Of a stretch of 64,000 nucleotides of DNA, positions 1 through 8,240 are shown one piece after another (position 1 is the stretch's first letter; each line of letters opens with the position of its first letter). This DNA is from Micromonospora peucetia (lineage in GTDB: Bacteria; Actinomycetota; Actinomycetes; Mycobacteriales; Micromonosporaceae): assembly GCF_900091625.1 (NCBI RefSeq), contig NZ_FMIC01000002.1, positions 7,192,001 to 7,256,000 of the forward strand, written 5' to 3'. The position numbers and the translations under genes are program-made. The notes beneath the pieces are model-generated. The model searched no databases and was not told the DNA's origin. It saw only the letters and a program-made list of their open reading frames with translations.

Positions 1-2
1 GG

Positions 3-941
3 CACGGCCGGACCTTCCTGCACCGGTTCGTCGTCACCGAGGAGTTGCTCGCGGTCGGCGCCCCCGTCGCCGCGCACTGGGTCGCCGACCGGCAGATCGC
101 GCCCACGCTGCTGAGGTTCGGCACCGAGGCGCAGAAGCGGCGGTTCCTGCCGGCGATCGTCCGGGGCGAGTGCTACTTCGGCATCGGGATGAGCGAGCCG
201 GACTCCGGCTCGGACCTGGCCAGCGTCCGTACTCGGGCGGTGCGGGTGGACGGCGGCTGGCGGCTCACCGGCACGAAGGTGTGGACCTCCGGGGCACACC
301 GGGCGCACGCGTTCTTCGCGCTGGCCCGGTCCGCGCCGCTGGACACCGCCGACCGGCATGCCGGGCTGAGCCAGTTCATCGTCGACCTGCGCGGCCCCGG
401 GGTCACCATCCGCCCGATCACCTCGATGAACGGCGCCCACCACTTCAACGAGGTCTTCCTCGACGACGTCTTCGTTCCGGACGACATGGTCCTCGGCGAG
501 ATCGGCGCCGGCTGGCGGCAGGTCAACTCGGAGCTGGGCTACGAACGCAGCGGGCCCGAGCGGTTCCTCTCCACGGTGCCGCTGCTCGCCGAGACGGTGG
601 CGGCGATGCGCCAGGGCCTCCTGCCCCGGCACACCGACACCGGGCGGTACGTGGCCCGGCTCACCGGGCTGCACCAGATGTCGCTGGCGGTCTCCGGCGC
701 CCTGGAACGCGGCGAGCCGGCCGACACCGCCGCCGCACTGGTCAAGCTGCTGGGCACGGCAACCGAGGGCGACATCGCCGAGTACGCCGACCAGCTCTCC
801 GACGACCGGGCGGAGCTGTCGGAGCGGTTCACCGACCTGCTCACCGCCGGCCTGCTCCAGCGTCCCGGATTCACGCTCCGGGGCGGCACCAACGAGATCC
901 TGCGCGGCGTGATCGCGCGGGGGCTGGGGATGCGACGATGA
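3..941 (+). CDS. acyl-CoA dehydrogenase, large subunit type (5' end outside window)
   Basis: Catalyses FAD-dependent alpha,beta-dehydrogenation of an acyl-CoA. The reading frame is open to the first bases of the window, so the N-terminus is missing; the TTG at 45 is only an internal codon. Visible family marks are the flavin/substrate motif GIGMSEPDSGSDLAS (nt 178-222), the LTGTKVWTSGAH strand after it, and the C-terminal GGTNEILRGVIARGLG segment typical of the family. The stop overlaps the start of the next gene by 4 nt (ATGA), and that gene encodes a second, more divergent dehydrogenase. Such pairs in actinobacteria often form heterotetramers acting on sterol side chains or branched acyl-CoAs; substrate cannot be told here. 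Confidence 0.9.
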   Translation, partial: HGRTFLHRFVVTEELLAVGAPVAAHWVADRQIAPTLLRFGTEAQKRRFLPAIVRGECYFGIGMSEPDSGSDLASVRTRAVRVDGGWRLTGTKVWTSGAHRAHAFFALARSAPLDTADRHAGLSQFIVDLRGPGVTIRPITSMNGAHHFNEVFLDDVFVPDDMVLGEIGAGWRQVNSELGYERSGPERFLSTVPLLAETVAAMRQGLLPRHTDTGRYVARLTGLHQMSLAVSGALERGEPADTAAALVKLLGTATEGDIAEYADQLSDDRAELSERFTDLLTAGLLQRPGFTLRGGTNEILRGVIARGLGMRR

Positions 942-1975
942 CCGGGCCGGAGCGGGTCGACCCCGCCCTCGTCGACATGCTGGACTCGGTGTTCGCGGCG
1001 CACCGCCCGGCGCGGACCGAGGTCGCCGCGACGCTGGACGTCGAGCTCTGGAAGCTGCTGGAGTCGCTGGGCCTGACCCGGCTCACCGGCGCCGAACCGT
1101 ACGGTGCGGGCGCCGGCTGGCCGGAGGCGGCGGCGTTGCTGGCGGCGGCTGCCCGGCACGCGGTGCCGCTGCCGCTGGCCGAGCACGACCTGCTCGCCGG
1201 GTGGCTGCTGGAGCGGGCGGGGCTGCCGGCCGACGGGGCCCTGCGTACCGCCTGCGTGCTGGACGCGGACGGGCGGGCCCGGGCGGTGCCGTGGGCGCAC
1301 GCCGCCGCCCGGATCGTGCTGCTCTTCCCCGCCGCCGACGGCTGGCGGGTCGCCGACGTGCCGGCCGCGGCGGTCGCGGTGACCGAAGCGGACAACGTCG
1401 CGGGTGAGCCCCGCGACGCGGTCGCGGTCGACCTCGCCGGGCTCGACGGGACGCCGGTCGACGCGGATCTCGCCGAGCGGCTGCTGCTGCGCGGTGCGCT
1501 CGCCCGGGCGGTGCAGATGTGCGGCGCGATGGACCGGGTCCTGGAGCTCTGTGTCGCGCACACCACCGCCCGGACGCAGTTCGGGCGTCCGCTGGCGGCC
1601 TTCCAGGCGGTGCAGGGCCTGGTGGCGGACATCGCCGCCGAGTCGTCCCTGGCCCGCGTCGCCACCGACGCGGCGGTGCTCCGCGCGGCGGAGGGTGACG
1701 ACGACGGCCTGGCCTTCGCGGTCGCGGTGGCCCGGTCCTGTGCCGGTCACGCGGCGTCGGTGGTGGTCCGCAACGCCCATCAGGTGCACGGCGCGATCGG
1801 CACCACCCTCGAACACGAGCTACACGGGCTCACCCGGCCGGTGCTCGCCTGGCGCTCCGAGTTCGGCTCCCTCCAGCACTGGGACGAGCTGCTGACCCGG
1901 GCCGCCCTCGATGCCGGCGGCGACGGGGTCTGGGCGCTGATCAGCCAGGGCACCCTGCCGACACCGCGCCGCTGA
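938..1975 (+). CDS. acyl-CoA dehydrogenase, small/partner subunit type
   Basis: 345 aa. The ATG at 938 overlaps the upstream TGA (ATGA), so the pair is translationally coupled; the open frame reaches back to 170 but that is shadow. The N-terminal half is divergent with no clear SEPDSGSD motif, while the C-terminal half has dehydrogenase features (ARTQFGRPLAAFQAVQ, then the NAHQVHGAIGTTLEHELH helix). This asymmetric conservation is what is seen in the non-FAD-binding or half-active partner of heteromeric acyl-CoA dehydrogenases. Function as a partner of the upstream subunit is an inference from order and overlap. Confidence 0.85.
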   Translation: MTGPERVDPALVDMLDSVFAAHRPARTEVAATLDVELWKLLESLGLTRLTGAEPYGAGAGWPEAAALLAAAARHAVPLPLAEHDLLAGWLLERAGLPADGALRTACVLDADGRARAVPWAHAAARIVLLFPAADGWRVADVPAAAVAVTEADNVAGEPRDAVAVDLAGLDGTPVDADLAERLLLRGALARAVQMCGAMDRVLELCVAHTTARTQFGRPLAAFQAVQGLVADIAAESSLARVATDAAVLRAAEGDDDGLAFAVAVARSCAGHAASVVVRNAHQVHGAIGTTLEHELHGLTRPVLAWRSEFGSLQHWDELLTRAALDAGGDGVWALISQGTLPTPRR

Positions 1976-2001
1976 CGCCGGTCGCCCACCTCGGCCCCGG
2001 T

Positions 2002-2052
2002 AAGGAAGGGTCCCTTCCTATCGCCTATTGCATAGGAAAGGGACCCTTCCTT
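2002..2052. repeat. AAGGAAGGG palindromic repeat, possible bidirectional terminator
   Basis: Left arm AAGGAAGGGTCCCTTCCTAT (2002-2021) is matched by a right arm at 2032-2052 that is its reverse complement except for one extra base; each arm is itself nearly palindromic. It lies between convergent genes (938-1975 plus, 2090-3184 minus). Repeats of this form are, to my recollection, scattered in Micromonospora and Salinispora intergenic regions, so it may be a REP-like element as well as a terminator. Only one copy is in this window. Confidence 0.7.
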
Positions 2053-2089
2053 CAGGCCAGTGCGCGTCGCGCTGGGCGCGGGCCGGCGG

Positions 2090-3184
2090 TCAACGCTGGA
2101 CACGCGCGCCGGCGCCCCGCACGAGCGCCTCGACCTCCCGGAGGCTGGCCATCGAGGTGTCGCCGGGCGTGGTCATCGCCAGCGCGCCGTGGGCCGCGCC
2201 GTACTCGACGGCCATGGCCAGGTCACCCTTCTCCAGCAGTCCGTAGATCAGGCCGGAGGCGAAGCTGTCGCCGCCGCCGACCCGGTCCATGATCTCCAGG
2301 CCGGGACGGTGGGTCGCCTCGACGAACCGGCCGTCGGCCCAGGCGATCGCGCCCCAGTCGTTGACGGTGGCGGTGTGCACCGTACGCAGGGTGGTGGCGA
2401 CGACCTTGAAGTTGTCGTACTCCCCGGTGGCGGCCTCGATCATCCGCTGGAAGTTGGCCACCTCCAGGTGGGACAGCGCGGCGTCGGTGCCGGGCACCTC
2501 GAAGCCCAGCGAGGCGGTGAAGTCCTCCTCGTTGCCGATCATCACGTCCACGTAGCGGGCCAGTCGACGGTTGACCTCCCGCGCGCGGTCCTGCCCGCCG
2601 ACCGCCTTCCAGAGGCTGGGCCGGTAGTTGAGGTCGTACGAGACAACGGTGCCGTGCCGGGCGGCGGCGGCCATCGCCGCCTCCATCGTCTCCGGGGTGG
2701 TCTCGGACAGGGCCGCGTAGATGCCGCCGGTGTGCAGCCACCGCACCCCCAGCGTGCCGAACAGGTGGTCCCAGTCCACCTGGTCGGGCCGCAGTTGACT
2801 GGCGGCGCTGTGGCCCCGGTCGGAGGTGCCGACGGCGCCCCGGACGCCGAAGCCGCGCTCGGTGAAGTTGAGGCCGTTGCGGACGGCGCGGCCGACCCCG
2901 TCGTAGGGCAGCCAGGTCACCAGCGAGGTGTCCACCCCGCCCTGGAGCACGAGGTCCTCCAGCAGCCGGCCCACCTCGTTGTCGGCGAACGCGGTGACCA
3001 CGGCGGTCCGCAGCCCGAAGCAGCGGCGCAGGCCACGTGCCACGTTGTACTCGCCACCGCCCTCCCAGGCCCGGAAGGTGCGGGCCGTACGCACCCGGCC
3101 CTCGCCCGGGTCGAGCCGCAGCATGATCTCGCCCAGCGAGACCAGGTCGTACCGGCACTCGCCGGCCGGACGGATCGACAGCAT
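2090..3184 (-). CDS. kdgK: PfkB-family 2-keto-3-deoxygluconate kinase
   Basis: 364 aa, cytosolic. Phosphorylates 2-keto-3-deoxygluconate to KDPG with ATP. PfkB marks: the GGGEYNVARGLRR segment near residue 45 (sugar-binding glycines) and DRVGGGDSFASG near residue 310, where the GGD aspartate is the catalytic base. It lies 3 nt downstream of the KDPG aldolase gene on the same strand, so the two form an operon converting KDG to pyruvate and glyceraldehyde 3-phosphate. The pair suggests use of uronic acids or gluconate. The divergent IclR gene at 3908 is the likely regulator. Specificity is inferred from the aldolase partner; other PfkB sugars are possible but less likely. Confidence 0.9.
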   Translation of the reverse strand: MLSIRPAGECRYDLVSLGEIMLRLDPGEGRVRTARTFRAWEGGGEYNVARGLRRCFGLRTAVVTAFADNEVGRLLEDLVLQGGVDTSLVTWLPYDGVGRAVRNGLNFTERGFGVRGAVGTSDRGHSAASQLRPDQVDWDHLFGTLGVRWLHTGGIYAALSETTPETMEAAMAAAARHGTVVSYDLNYRPSLWKAVGGQDRAREVNRRLARYVDVMIGNEEDFTASLGFEVPGTDAALSHLEVANFQRMIEAATGEYDNFKVVATTLRTVHTATVNDWGAIAWADGRFVEATHRPGLEIMDRVGGGDSFASGLIYGLLEKGDLAMAVEYGAAHGALAMTTPGDTSMASLREVEALVRGAGARVQR

Positions 3185-3187
3185 GGC

Positions 3188-3853
3188 TCAGGCCTCCCCG
3201 GTGGGTCGGGCGGCCTCGACGGCCGCGGCGGTGCGGGCGGCGACCTCGTCCCAACGCCCGGCGGCGATCAGGTCGGGGGCGACCATCCAGGTGCCACCGA
3301 CCGCCAGCACGGCGGGCAGGGCCAGGTAGTCGGAGAGGTTGCCGGTGTTGACCCCGCCGGTCGGGATGAACCGCACCGAGCGGTACGGCGCGGCCAGCGC
3401 CTTGATCGTCCCGACGCCGCCGAGCTGCTCGGCGGGGAAGAACTTGACCGTGTCGAGCCCGGCGTCGAGGGCCATCTGGATCTCGGTGCCGGTGGCGACG
3501 CCGGGGAAGACGGGCACGCCCAGCTCCTGGCAGCGCCGGACGACCGCCGGGGAGAACCCGGGGGTGACGACGAACCGGGCACCGGCCTCGACCGCCTGGT
3601 CGACCTGGGCCGGGCTCAGCACGGTGCCGGCGCCGACGAGCAGGTCGGGTCGCTCGGACATGACGCGGATCGACTCGGCGGCGGCGTCGGTGCGGAAGGT
3701 CACCTCGGCGCAGCGCAGCCCGCCCCGCAGGAGCGCGTCGGCCAGCGGAGCGGCGTCGCGGGCGGCGTCGAGCACGACGACCGGCAGGATCCGGGCCGCA
3801 CCGACGGCCGCAACGGCCGCATGTCTCTGTTCATCATCTTGTACGCCAGTCAC
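3188..3853 (-). CDS. eda: KDPG/KHG aldolase
   Basis: 221 aa, close to the usual 205-220. Cleaves 2-keto-3-deoxy-6-phosphogluconate to pyruvate and glyceraldehyde 3-phosphate. Visible active-site elements are EVTFRT, GAGTVL and the Schiff-base lysine in VKFFPAEQLGG. An upstream in-frame ATG at 3865 sits inside the likely -10 box (TATGGT, 3866-3861), so I chose the GTG at 3853, which begins 7 nt after that box and would give a leaderless mRNA. First gene of the operon with the KDG kinase. A palindrome at 3850-3861 covers the transcription start and points to repression. Confidence 0.9.
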   Translation of the reverse strand: MTGVQDDEQRHAAVAAVGAARILPVVVLDAARDAAPLADALLRGGLRCAEVTFRTDAAAESIRVMSERPDLLVGAGTVLSPAQVDQAVEAGARFVVTPGFSPAVVRRCQELGVPVFPGVATGTEIQMALDAGLDTVKFFPAEQLGGVGTIKALAAPYRSVRFIPTGGVNTGNLSDYLALPAVLAVGGTWMVAPDLIAAGRWDEVAARTAAAVEAARPTGEA

Positions 3854-3861
3854 ATATGTGA
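3850..3861. promoter_or_regulatory. palindromic operator between eda and iclR-type gene
   Basis: TCACATATGTGA is a perfect 12-bp palindrome lying over the presumed transcription start of the minus-strand eda-kdgK operon, 47 nt from the start of the divergent IclR gene. Position and symmetry fit the operator of that regulator; binding is inferred. Confidence 0.6.
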
Positions 3862-3888
3862 CCATAGCCGGGTCAGCCTGGCTGTCAA
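3861..3888 (-). promoter_or_regulatory. eda-kdgK promoter
   Basis: On the minus strand: TTGACA (3888-3883), 16-nt spacer, TATGGT (3866-3861), then 7 nt to the GTG at 3853. The -35 is a perfect consensus. It predicts a leaderless transcript. Confidence 0.65.
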
Positions 3889-3894
3889 CCCCGC

Positions 3895-3900
3895 TAGAGT
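3895..3900 (+). promoter_or_regulatory. -10 box of the IclR gene
   Basis: TAGAGT ends 7 nt before the ATG at 3908, the usual spacing of actinobacterial leaderless genes. No good -35 is visible (GGTCAG, 18 nt upstream). Confidence 0.5.
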
Positions 3901-3907
3901 GGCGGCC

Positions 3908-4684
3908 ATGACGCTGCCCGGCGGGTTCCAACCCGTGAAGTCCTCCACCCGGACGCTGGAGGTGCTCGAGGCGCTGGCCGCCTCGCCGCAGCGGCGTTCC
4001 CTGGTCGACCTGGCCCGCGCGCTGGACATCCCGAAGAGCAGCCTGCACGGCATCCTGCGCACCATGGCCCAGCGCGGCTGGGTGGAGAGCGATCCCACCG
4101 GCACCCGGTTCGGGCTGGGGGTGCGCGCGCTCCAGGTCGGCGCCGCGTACCTCACCAGCGACGACACCGTGGGCCTGCTGGGCGGGGTGCTCGACGACCT
4201 GTCCCGGCAGTTCGGCGAGACCGTCCACCTCGGCCGCCTGGACGGCGCACACATCGTCTACCTCGCCAAGCGCGAGTCGGTGCACCCGCTGCGGCTCTAC
4301 AGCGCGATCGGACGGCAACTGCCGGCGCACGCCACCGCCCTGGGCAAGGCGCTGCTCGCCGAGCGCCCGGACGAGGCGCTCGACGGGGTGCTGACCTGGC
4401 CGCTGCCCGCGCTCACCCCGCACACCGTCACCGACCCGGACGCGCTGCGCGCCGAGCTCGCCGCCGTCCGGGAGCGCGGGTACGCGGTCGACCGCGAGGA
4501 GAACACCGAGGGCATCGTCTGCTTCGCCACGGCCGTACCCCTGGCGCTGCCGGCGACCGACGCGATCAGCCTGTCGGTGCCGGTGGCCCGGCTGGATGCC
4601 GCCGGCGAGGACCGGATCGTGATGGCCCTCCGTCGGGCCGTCGACCAGGTACGAGCAGCGCGCGGCCTGCTCTCCACCGCCTGA
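3908..4684 (+). CDS. IclR-family regulator of the KDG operon
   Basis: 258 aa. N-terminal winged helix-turn-helix (about residues 8-65, with VKSSTRTLEVLEALAASPQ and IPKSSLHGILRTMAQRGWV) followed by the IclR effector domain (residues 80-255; ETVHLGRLDGAHIVYLAK, HATALGKALLA, EENTEGIVCFA). The ATG at 3908 is preceded by TAGAGT 7 nt upstream, so translation is probably leaderless; the much longer open frame from 2060 is shadow. It is divergent from eda-kdgK across a 54-nt gap holding a palindrome, so KDG or KDPG response is a reasonable inference, by analogy with KdgR-type IclR proteins. Confidence 0.9.
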   Translation: MTLPGGFQPVKSSTRTLEVLEALAASPQRRSLVDLARALDIPKSSLHGILRTMAQRGWVESDPTGTRFGLGVRALQVGAAYLTSDDTVGLLGGVLDDLSRQFGETVHLGRLDGAHIVYLAKRESVHPLRLYSAIGRQLPAHATALGKALLAERPDEALDGVLTWPLPALTPHTVTDPDALRAELAAVRERGYAVDREENTEGIVCFATAVPLALPATDAISLSVPVARLDAAGEDRIVMALRRAVDQVRAARGLLSTA

Positions 4685-4712
4685 CGCCGGGAAGCAGCAA
4701 CCGACAACTTTC

Positions 4713-4760
4713 TTGACAGAAACCTGACACATCGACAGACTTCAGCGTGAGAGCGCTCTC
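4713..4760 (+). promoter_or_regulatory. promoter and LacI/CebR-like operator of the protease gene
   Basis: TTGACA at 4713-4718, a weak -10 (CAGACT, 4736-4741), then the perfect palindrome GAGAGCGCTCTC at 4749-4760, which would cover the transcript start. GAGCGCTC-centred palindromes are the operators of CebR/LacI-type sugar repressors in actinobacteria, suggesting control of this gene by glycan breakdown products. No LacI gene is in the window. Confidence 0.6.
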
Positions 4761-4800
4761 TTGAATGCGCTGCCGCCCTCGCCGCACCGGGAGGAACCTC

Positions 4801-6348
4801 TTGTCTCGAAGACTGCGCGTGCTCGTCCCCGCCGCCGCCCTTCTGCTCGTCGGCCTGACGCCGTCGGCGGGCCAAGCGAGCGACAGAGCCCCCGACGCCC
4901 CGGCCCCCGGCCCGGCGGCCACCACCGGCCCCGCCCCCGCCCTGGTCGAGGCGATGCGCCGCGACCTCGGCCTCACCGCCGCACAGGTCGACGAACGCCT
5001 GCGCACCGAGGCGACGGCACCGGTGGTCGAGAGGCGCCTGCACGCGAAGCTCGGCCCCGCGTTCGCCGGCGCGTGGATCCCGCCCGGCGCGCAACGCCTC
5101 ACCGTCGCCGTCACGGATGCCGCGCTCGCCCCGGCCGTCCGCGCCGAGGGCGCCGACGTCGCGGTCGTCGCCCGCAGCCAGCGCACCCTCGACGCGGTCA
5201 AGCACGCCCTCGACCGGCGCACCGCCGCCGCCGATCCCCGCGACGTCCACGGCTGGCACGTCGACGTCGCCCGCAACAGCGTGGTCGTGACGGCCCGGCC
5301 GGACGCCGCCGCCGAGGCGGTCGCGTACGCGAAGGCCAGCGGCGTCCCCACGGACGCCATCCGGGTGGTCACCTCCCCCGACGCGCCCCGCCCGCTCTAC
5401 GACATCCGTGGCGGCGACCAGTACGTCATCAACGGCAACACCCTGTGCTCGGTCGGCTTCGCGGTCGTCGGCGGTTTCGTCACCGCCGGCCACTGCGGAG
5501 GCGTCGGCAGCCCGACCCTCGGCTTCAACAACGTCTCACAGGGCACGTTCGCCGGGTCGTCGTTCCCCGGCAACGACTACGGATGGGTGCGCACCAACGG
5601 CTCCTGGACGCCGCAGCCGTGGGTGAACAACCACGCCGGTGGGAACGTGACGGTGGCCGGCTCGCAGGACGCGGCGATCGGCAGCTCGGTCTGCCGCTCC
5701 GGGCGCACCACCGGCTGGCGCTGCGGAACCATCCTCGGCCGCAACGAGACCGTCAACTACCCACAGGGTGCGGTGTCGGGCCTGACCCGCAGCAACGCCT
5801 GCGCCGAAGGAGGCGACTCCGGCGGGGCCTGGATCTCCGGCAACCAGGCCCAGGGCGTCACGTCCGGCGGTTCCGGCAACTGCTCCACGGGCGGCACGAC
5901 CTGGTTCCAGCCGGTCAACGAGATCCTCGGCGTCTACGGGTTGTCCCTGGTCACCACCGGCGGCGGCGGGAGCCGGCTGATCAGCAACTGGAACAACCGG
6001 TGCATCGACGTGCCGAACTCCAACTTCTCCGACGGGATCCCCCTGCAGACCTGGACCTGCAACGGCACCAACGCGCAGGCCTGGAGTTTCACCGGCGGCA
6101 CCCTGCGTACCCAGAACAACATGTGCGTGGACGTGGCCTGGGGCTCCACCGCCAACGGCGCGACGATCCAGATCGCCACCTGTAGCGGCAACCCGGCGCA
6201 GCAGTTCGTCCTCTCCGCAGCCGGCGACCTGGTCAACCCCCAGGCGAACAAATGCGTCGACATCAGGGACTGGAACAACTCCGACGGCGCCCGCCTACAG
6301 CTGTGGGACTGCGCCGGCACCGCCAACCAGAAGTGGCGTCGCGGCTGA
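4801..6348 (+). CDS. secreted S1-family (streptogrisin-like) protease with C-terminal ricin-type lectin domain
   Basis: 515 aa. The TTG at 4801 is chosen because GGGAGG (4789-4794) sits 6 nt upstream; an ATG at 4765 has no such site. The start is followed by a signal peptide (SRRLRVLVPAAALLLVGL, cleavage near QASD). An alpha-lytic-type propeptide covers about residues 45-200. The mature chymotrypsin-like domain has the full triad: His231 in TAGHCG, Asp259 in GNDYG, Ser340 in GDSGGAW. The last 125 residues form an R-type lectin (CBM13) with repeated QxW-like motifs and Cys pairs (CIDV, CVDVAW, CVDIRD ... NQKW). The lectin probably anchors the protease to polysaccharide; a sugar-type operator upstream agrees. 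Confidence 0.92.
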   Translation: MSRRLRVLVPAAALLLVGLTPSAGQASDRAPDAPAPGPAATTGPAPALVEAMRRDLGLTAAQVDERLRTEATAPVVERRLHAKLGPAFAGAWIPPGAQRLTVAVTDAALAPAVRAEGADVAVVARSQRTLDAVKHALDRRTAAADPRDVHGWHVDVARNSVVVTARPDAAAEAVAYAKASGVPTDAIRVVTSPDAPRPLYDIRGGDQYVINGNTLCSVGFAVVGGFVTAGHCGGVGSPTLGFNNVSQGTFAGSSFPGNDYGWVRTNGSWTPQPWVNNHAGGNVTVAGSQDAAIGSSVCRSGRTTGWRCGTILGRNETVNYPQGAVSGLTRSNACAEGGDSGGAWISGNQAQGVTSGGSGNCSTGGTTWFQPVNEILGVYGLSLVTTGGGGSRLISNWNNRCIDVPNSNFSDGIPLQTWTCNGTNAQAWSFTGGTLRTQNNMCVDVAWGSTANGATIQIATCSGNPAQQFVLSAAGDLVNPQANKCVDIRDWNNSDGARLQLWDCAGTANQKWRRG

Positions 6349-6443
6349 GCCGGCACCCGGCCGCGCCGCCCCGCCCCATGCCGATCGGCCGATCGTCCGC
6401 CGCGAGAGACCTCGCGCCGGCGCAGTTGCCAAGGAGGTCCCAC

Positions 6444-7705
6444 ATGTTCGGAGTACGTAACCGTCGCCGGCGACGGGCGCTCGCCCTCGCCGCGATCGCG
6501 ATCATCGGTGCCACGGTGGCCCTCGTCCTGCCGGTCCGGCCCGAGCCTGCCGAAGCCGCCATCGGGGGATCACCTGGCAGGACGAGTTCAACGCGCCGGC
6601 CGGCACGCCCGTCGACCAGAGCAAATGGCGCTTCGACATCGGCGGCGGCGGTTGGGGCAACAACGAACGGCAGTACTACACCAACAGCACGAGCAACGCG
6701 GTGCACGACGGCCAGGGCAACCTGGTGATCACCGCCCGCCGGGAGAACCCCGCCAACTACCAGTGCCACTACGGCCGGTGCGAGTACACCTCGGCCCGGC
6801 TGCTCACGGCGGCGACCTTCACCCAGGCGTACGGCCGCTTCGAGGCCCGCATCAAGATCCCGCGCGGGCAGGGCATCTGGCCGGCGTTCTGGATGCTCGG
6901 CAACGACATGGGCAGCGTGGGCTGGCCGAACGCGGGCGAGATCGACATCATGGAGAACATCGGCAGGGAGCCGAACACCGTCTACGGCACCATCCACGGC
7001 CCGGGCTACTCGGGCGGCGGCGGCATCACCGGCAGCCGCACGATCGGCCAGCCGCTCGCCGACGCCTTCCACACCTACCGGGTGGACTGGGAACCGAACT
7101 CCATCATCTGGTACCTCGACGGCGTCGAGTTCCACCGGGTCGACCCGGGCCGACTGGGCGGCAACCGCTGGGTGTTCGACCACCCCTTCTTCATGCTCCT
7201 CAACGTGGCGGTGGGTGGGAACTGGCCGGGCTACCCCGACGCCTCCACCCAGTTCCCCCAGCAGATGCTCGTGGACTACGTACGGGTGTCGGGCTACACC
7301 TCCGGCGGCAACCCGCCGACCGGCACCACCCGGCTGCGGGGCGCGCTGAGCGGTCGCTGCGTCGACATCCCCAGCGCCAACCCGGTCGACGGGGCCAAGC
7401 TGCAGATCTGGGACTGCAACACCACCGCCGCGCAGGCATGGACGTTCGCCTCCGACGGCACCGTCCGGGCGATGGGCAAGTGCATGGACCCGGCCTGGGC
7501 CGGCACGGCGAACGGCACCGAGGTCAACCTCGTCACCTGCAACGGCAACCCGGTGCAACGCTTCACCCTCAACGCCGCGGGCGACCTGGTCAACCTCAGC
7601 GCGAACCGCTGCGTCGACGTACGCGACCGCAACCCCGACAACGGAGGCAAGCTGCAACTGTGGGACTGCTCCGGCGACGCCAACCAGAAGTGGTCCCGCG
7701 CCTGA
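6444..7705 (+). pseudogene. secreted glycoside hydrolase family 16 beta-glucanase with ricin-type lectin domain, frameshifted
   Basis: Strong start: AAGGAGG (6431-6437) and ATG at 6444, then an Arg-rich signal peptide (MFGVRNRRRRRALALAAIAI, cleavage after AEAA). The signal peptide and the enzyme are in different frames. The frame breaks in the run of five G at 6564-6568; one more G, or a -1 ribosomal slip there, restores GGITWQDEFNAPAG and the rest of the enzyme. Downstream the frame is intact: GH16 catalytic motif GEIDIMENIG (Glu codons at 6938 and 6953, Asp at 6944), WYLDGVEFHR, then a C-terminal lectin like that of the upstream protease. It could be a sequencing error in a homopolymer, a true null allele, or programmed slippage; the lack of other damage favours the first or a recent event. 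Confidence 0.85.
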
Positions 7706-7790
7706 CCCGTCGGGGAACCACGCGGGCTTCGCCCACTGAAGTTCGTCCGACGAGGCCCGGCGTGAGGCGGGCTCGGGTCTGCCGCTGGCT

Positions 7791-7796
7791 TAGTCT
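7791..7796 (+). promoter_or_regulatory. -10 box of the CoaD-like gene
   Basis: TAGTCT followed 6 nt later by the GTG at 7803, giving a predicted leaderless transcript. No clear -35. Confidence 0.45.
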
Positions 7797-7802
7797 GGCT
7801 TG

Positions 7803-8240
7803 GTGACTCACGCGGCTGATGGCAGTCCCGGGTCGACCCGAGCGGTCTATCCAGGGACGTTCGATCCGTTCACGCCGGGTCATCTGGATGTTGTCGACCG
7901 CGCGCGCCGCATGTTCGATCAGGTCACAGTCCTCGTTGCCGTCAACGACGGCAAGCAGCCGTCTGGGACGACTGTTGCGCGGGCGAGGGAGATCCGGGGC
8001 CTGCTTCCGGCGGGCTGGGAGAACGTCACGGTGGCCGCGTGGCATGGGTTGACCGCCGACTATTGCCGGCGGAATGGGTGCGGGCTGATCATCCGCGGGG
8101 TCAGGAACTCGACCGATTTCTTGCGTGAGTACGAACTCGCCACGATGAATGAGGCGCTGGGCGTCACGACGTTGTTCATGCCTGCCCGGCCGGAGTTGGC
8201 GACGATGTCGTCCACTGCGGTGCGGGCTCTGCGAGCCTGA
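7803..8240 (+). CDS. phosphopantetheine adenylyltransferase-like nucleotidyltransferase (short)
   Basis: 145 aa. HIGH-superfamily nucleotidyltransferase: the CoaD signature YPGTFDPFTPGHLDVVDRA with the TPGH motif near the N-terminus, GLIIRGVRNSTDFLREYELA (substrate-binding RG-R-DF-E) and MSSTAVRALRA equivalent to the ISSS/T motif. True CoaD is about 160 aa and has a further helix pair after ISSS; here the protein stops 7 residues after it. It is therefore probably a CoaD paralogue or a C-terminally clipped copy rather than the essential enzyme. GTG at 7803 (alternative TTG 7800) follows a TAGTCT box. Confidence 0.8.
   Translation: MTHAADGSPGSTRAVYPGTFDPFTPGHLDVVDRARRMFDQVTVLVAVNDGKQPSGTTVARAREIRGLLPAGWENVTVAAWHGLTADYCRRNGCGLIIRGVRNSTDFLREYELATMNEALGVTTLFMPARPELATMSSTAVRALRA

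Noticed and set aside
2060..3907. Long open frame upstream of the IclR gene
   Set aside because: Antisense of kdgK and eda; a high-GC shadow. IclR homology starts at 3908.
4297..5493. Long minus-strand frames opposite the IclR and protease genes
   Set aside because: Antisense low-complexity Arg/Gly-rich text with no family motifs; the plus-strand genes are clear.
7724..7734. GGGC-TTC-GCCC hairpin after the glucanase gene as terminator
   Set aside because: Only 4 bp with no U-tract; too weak to call.
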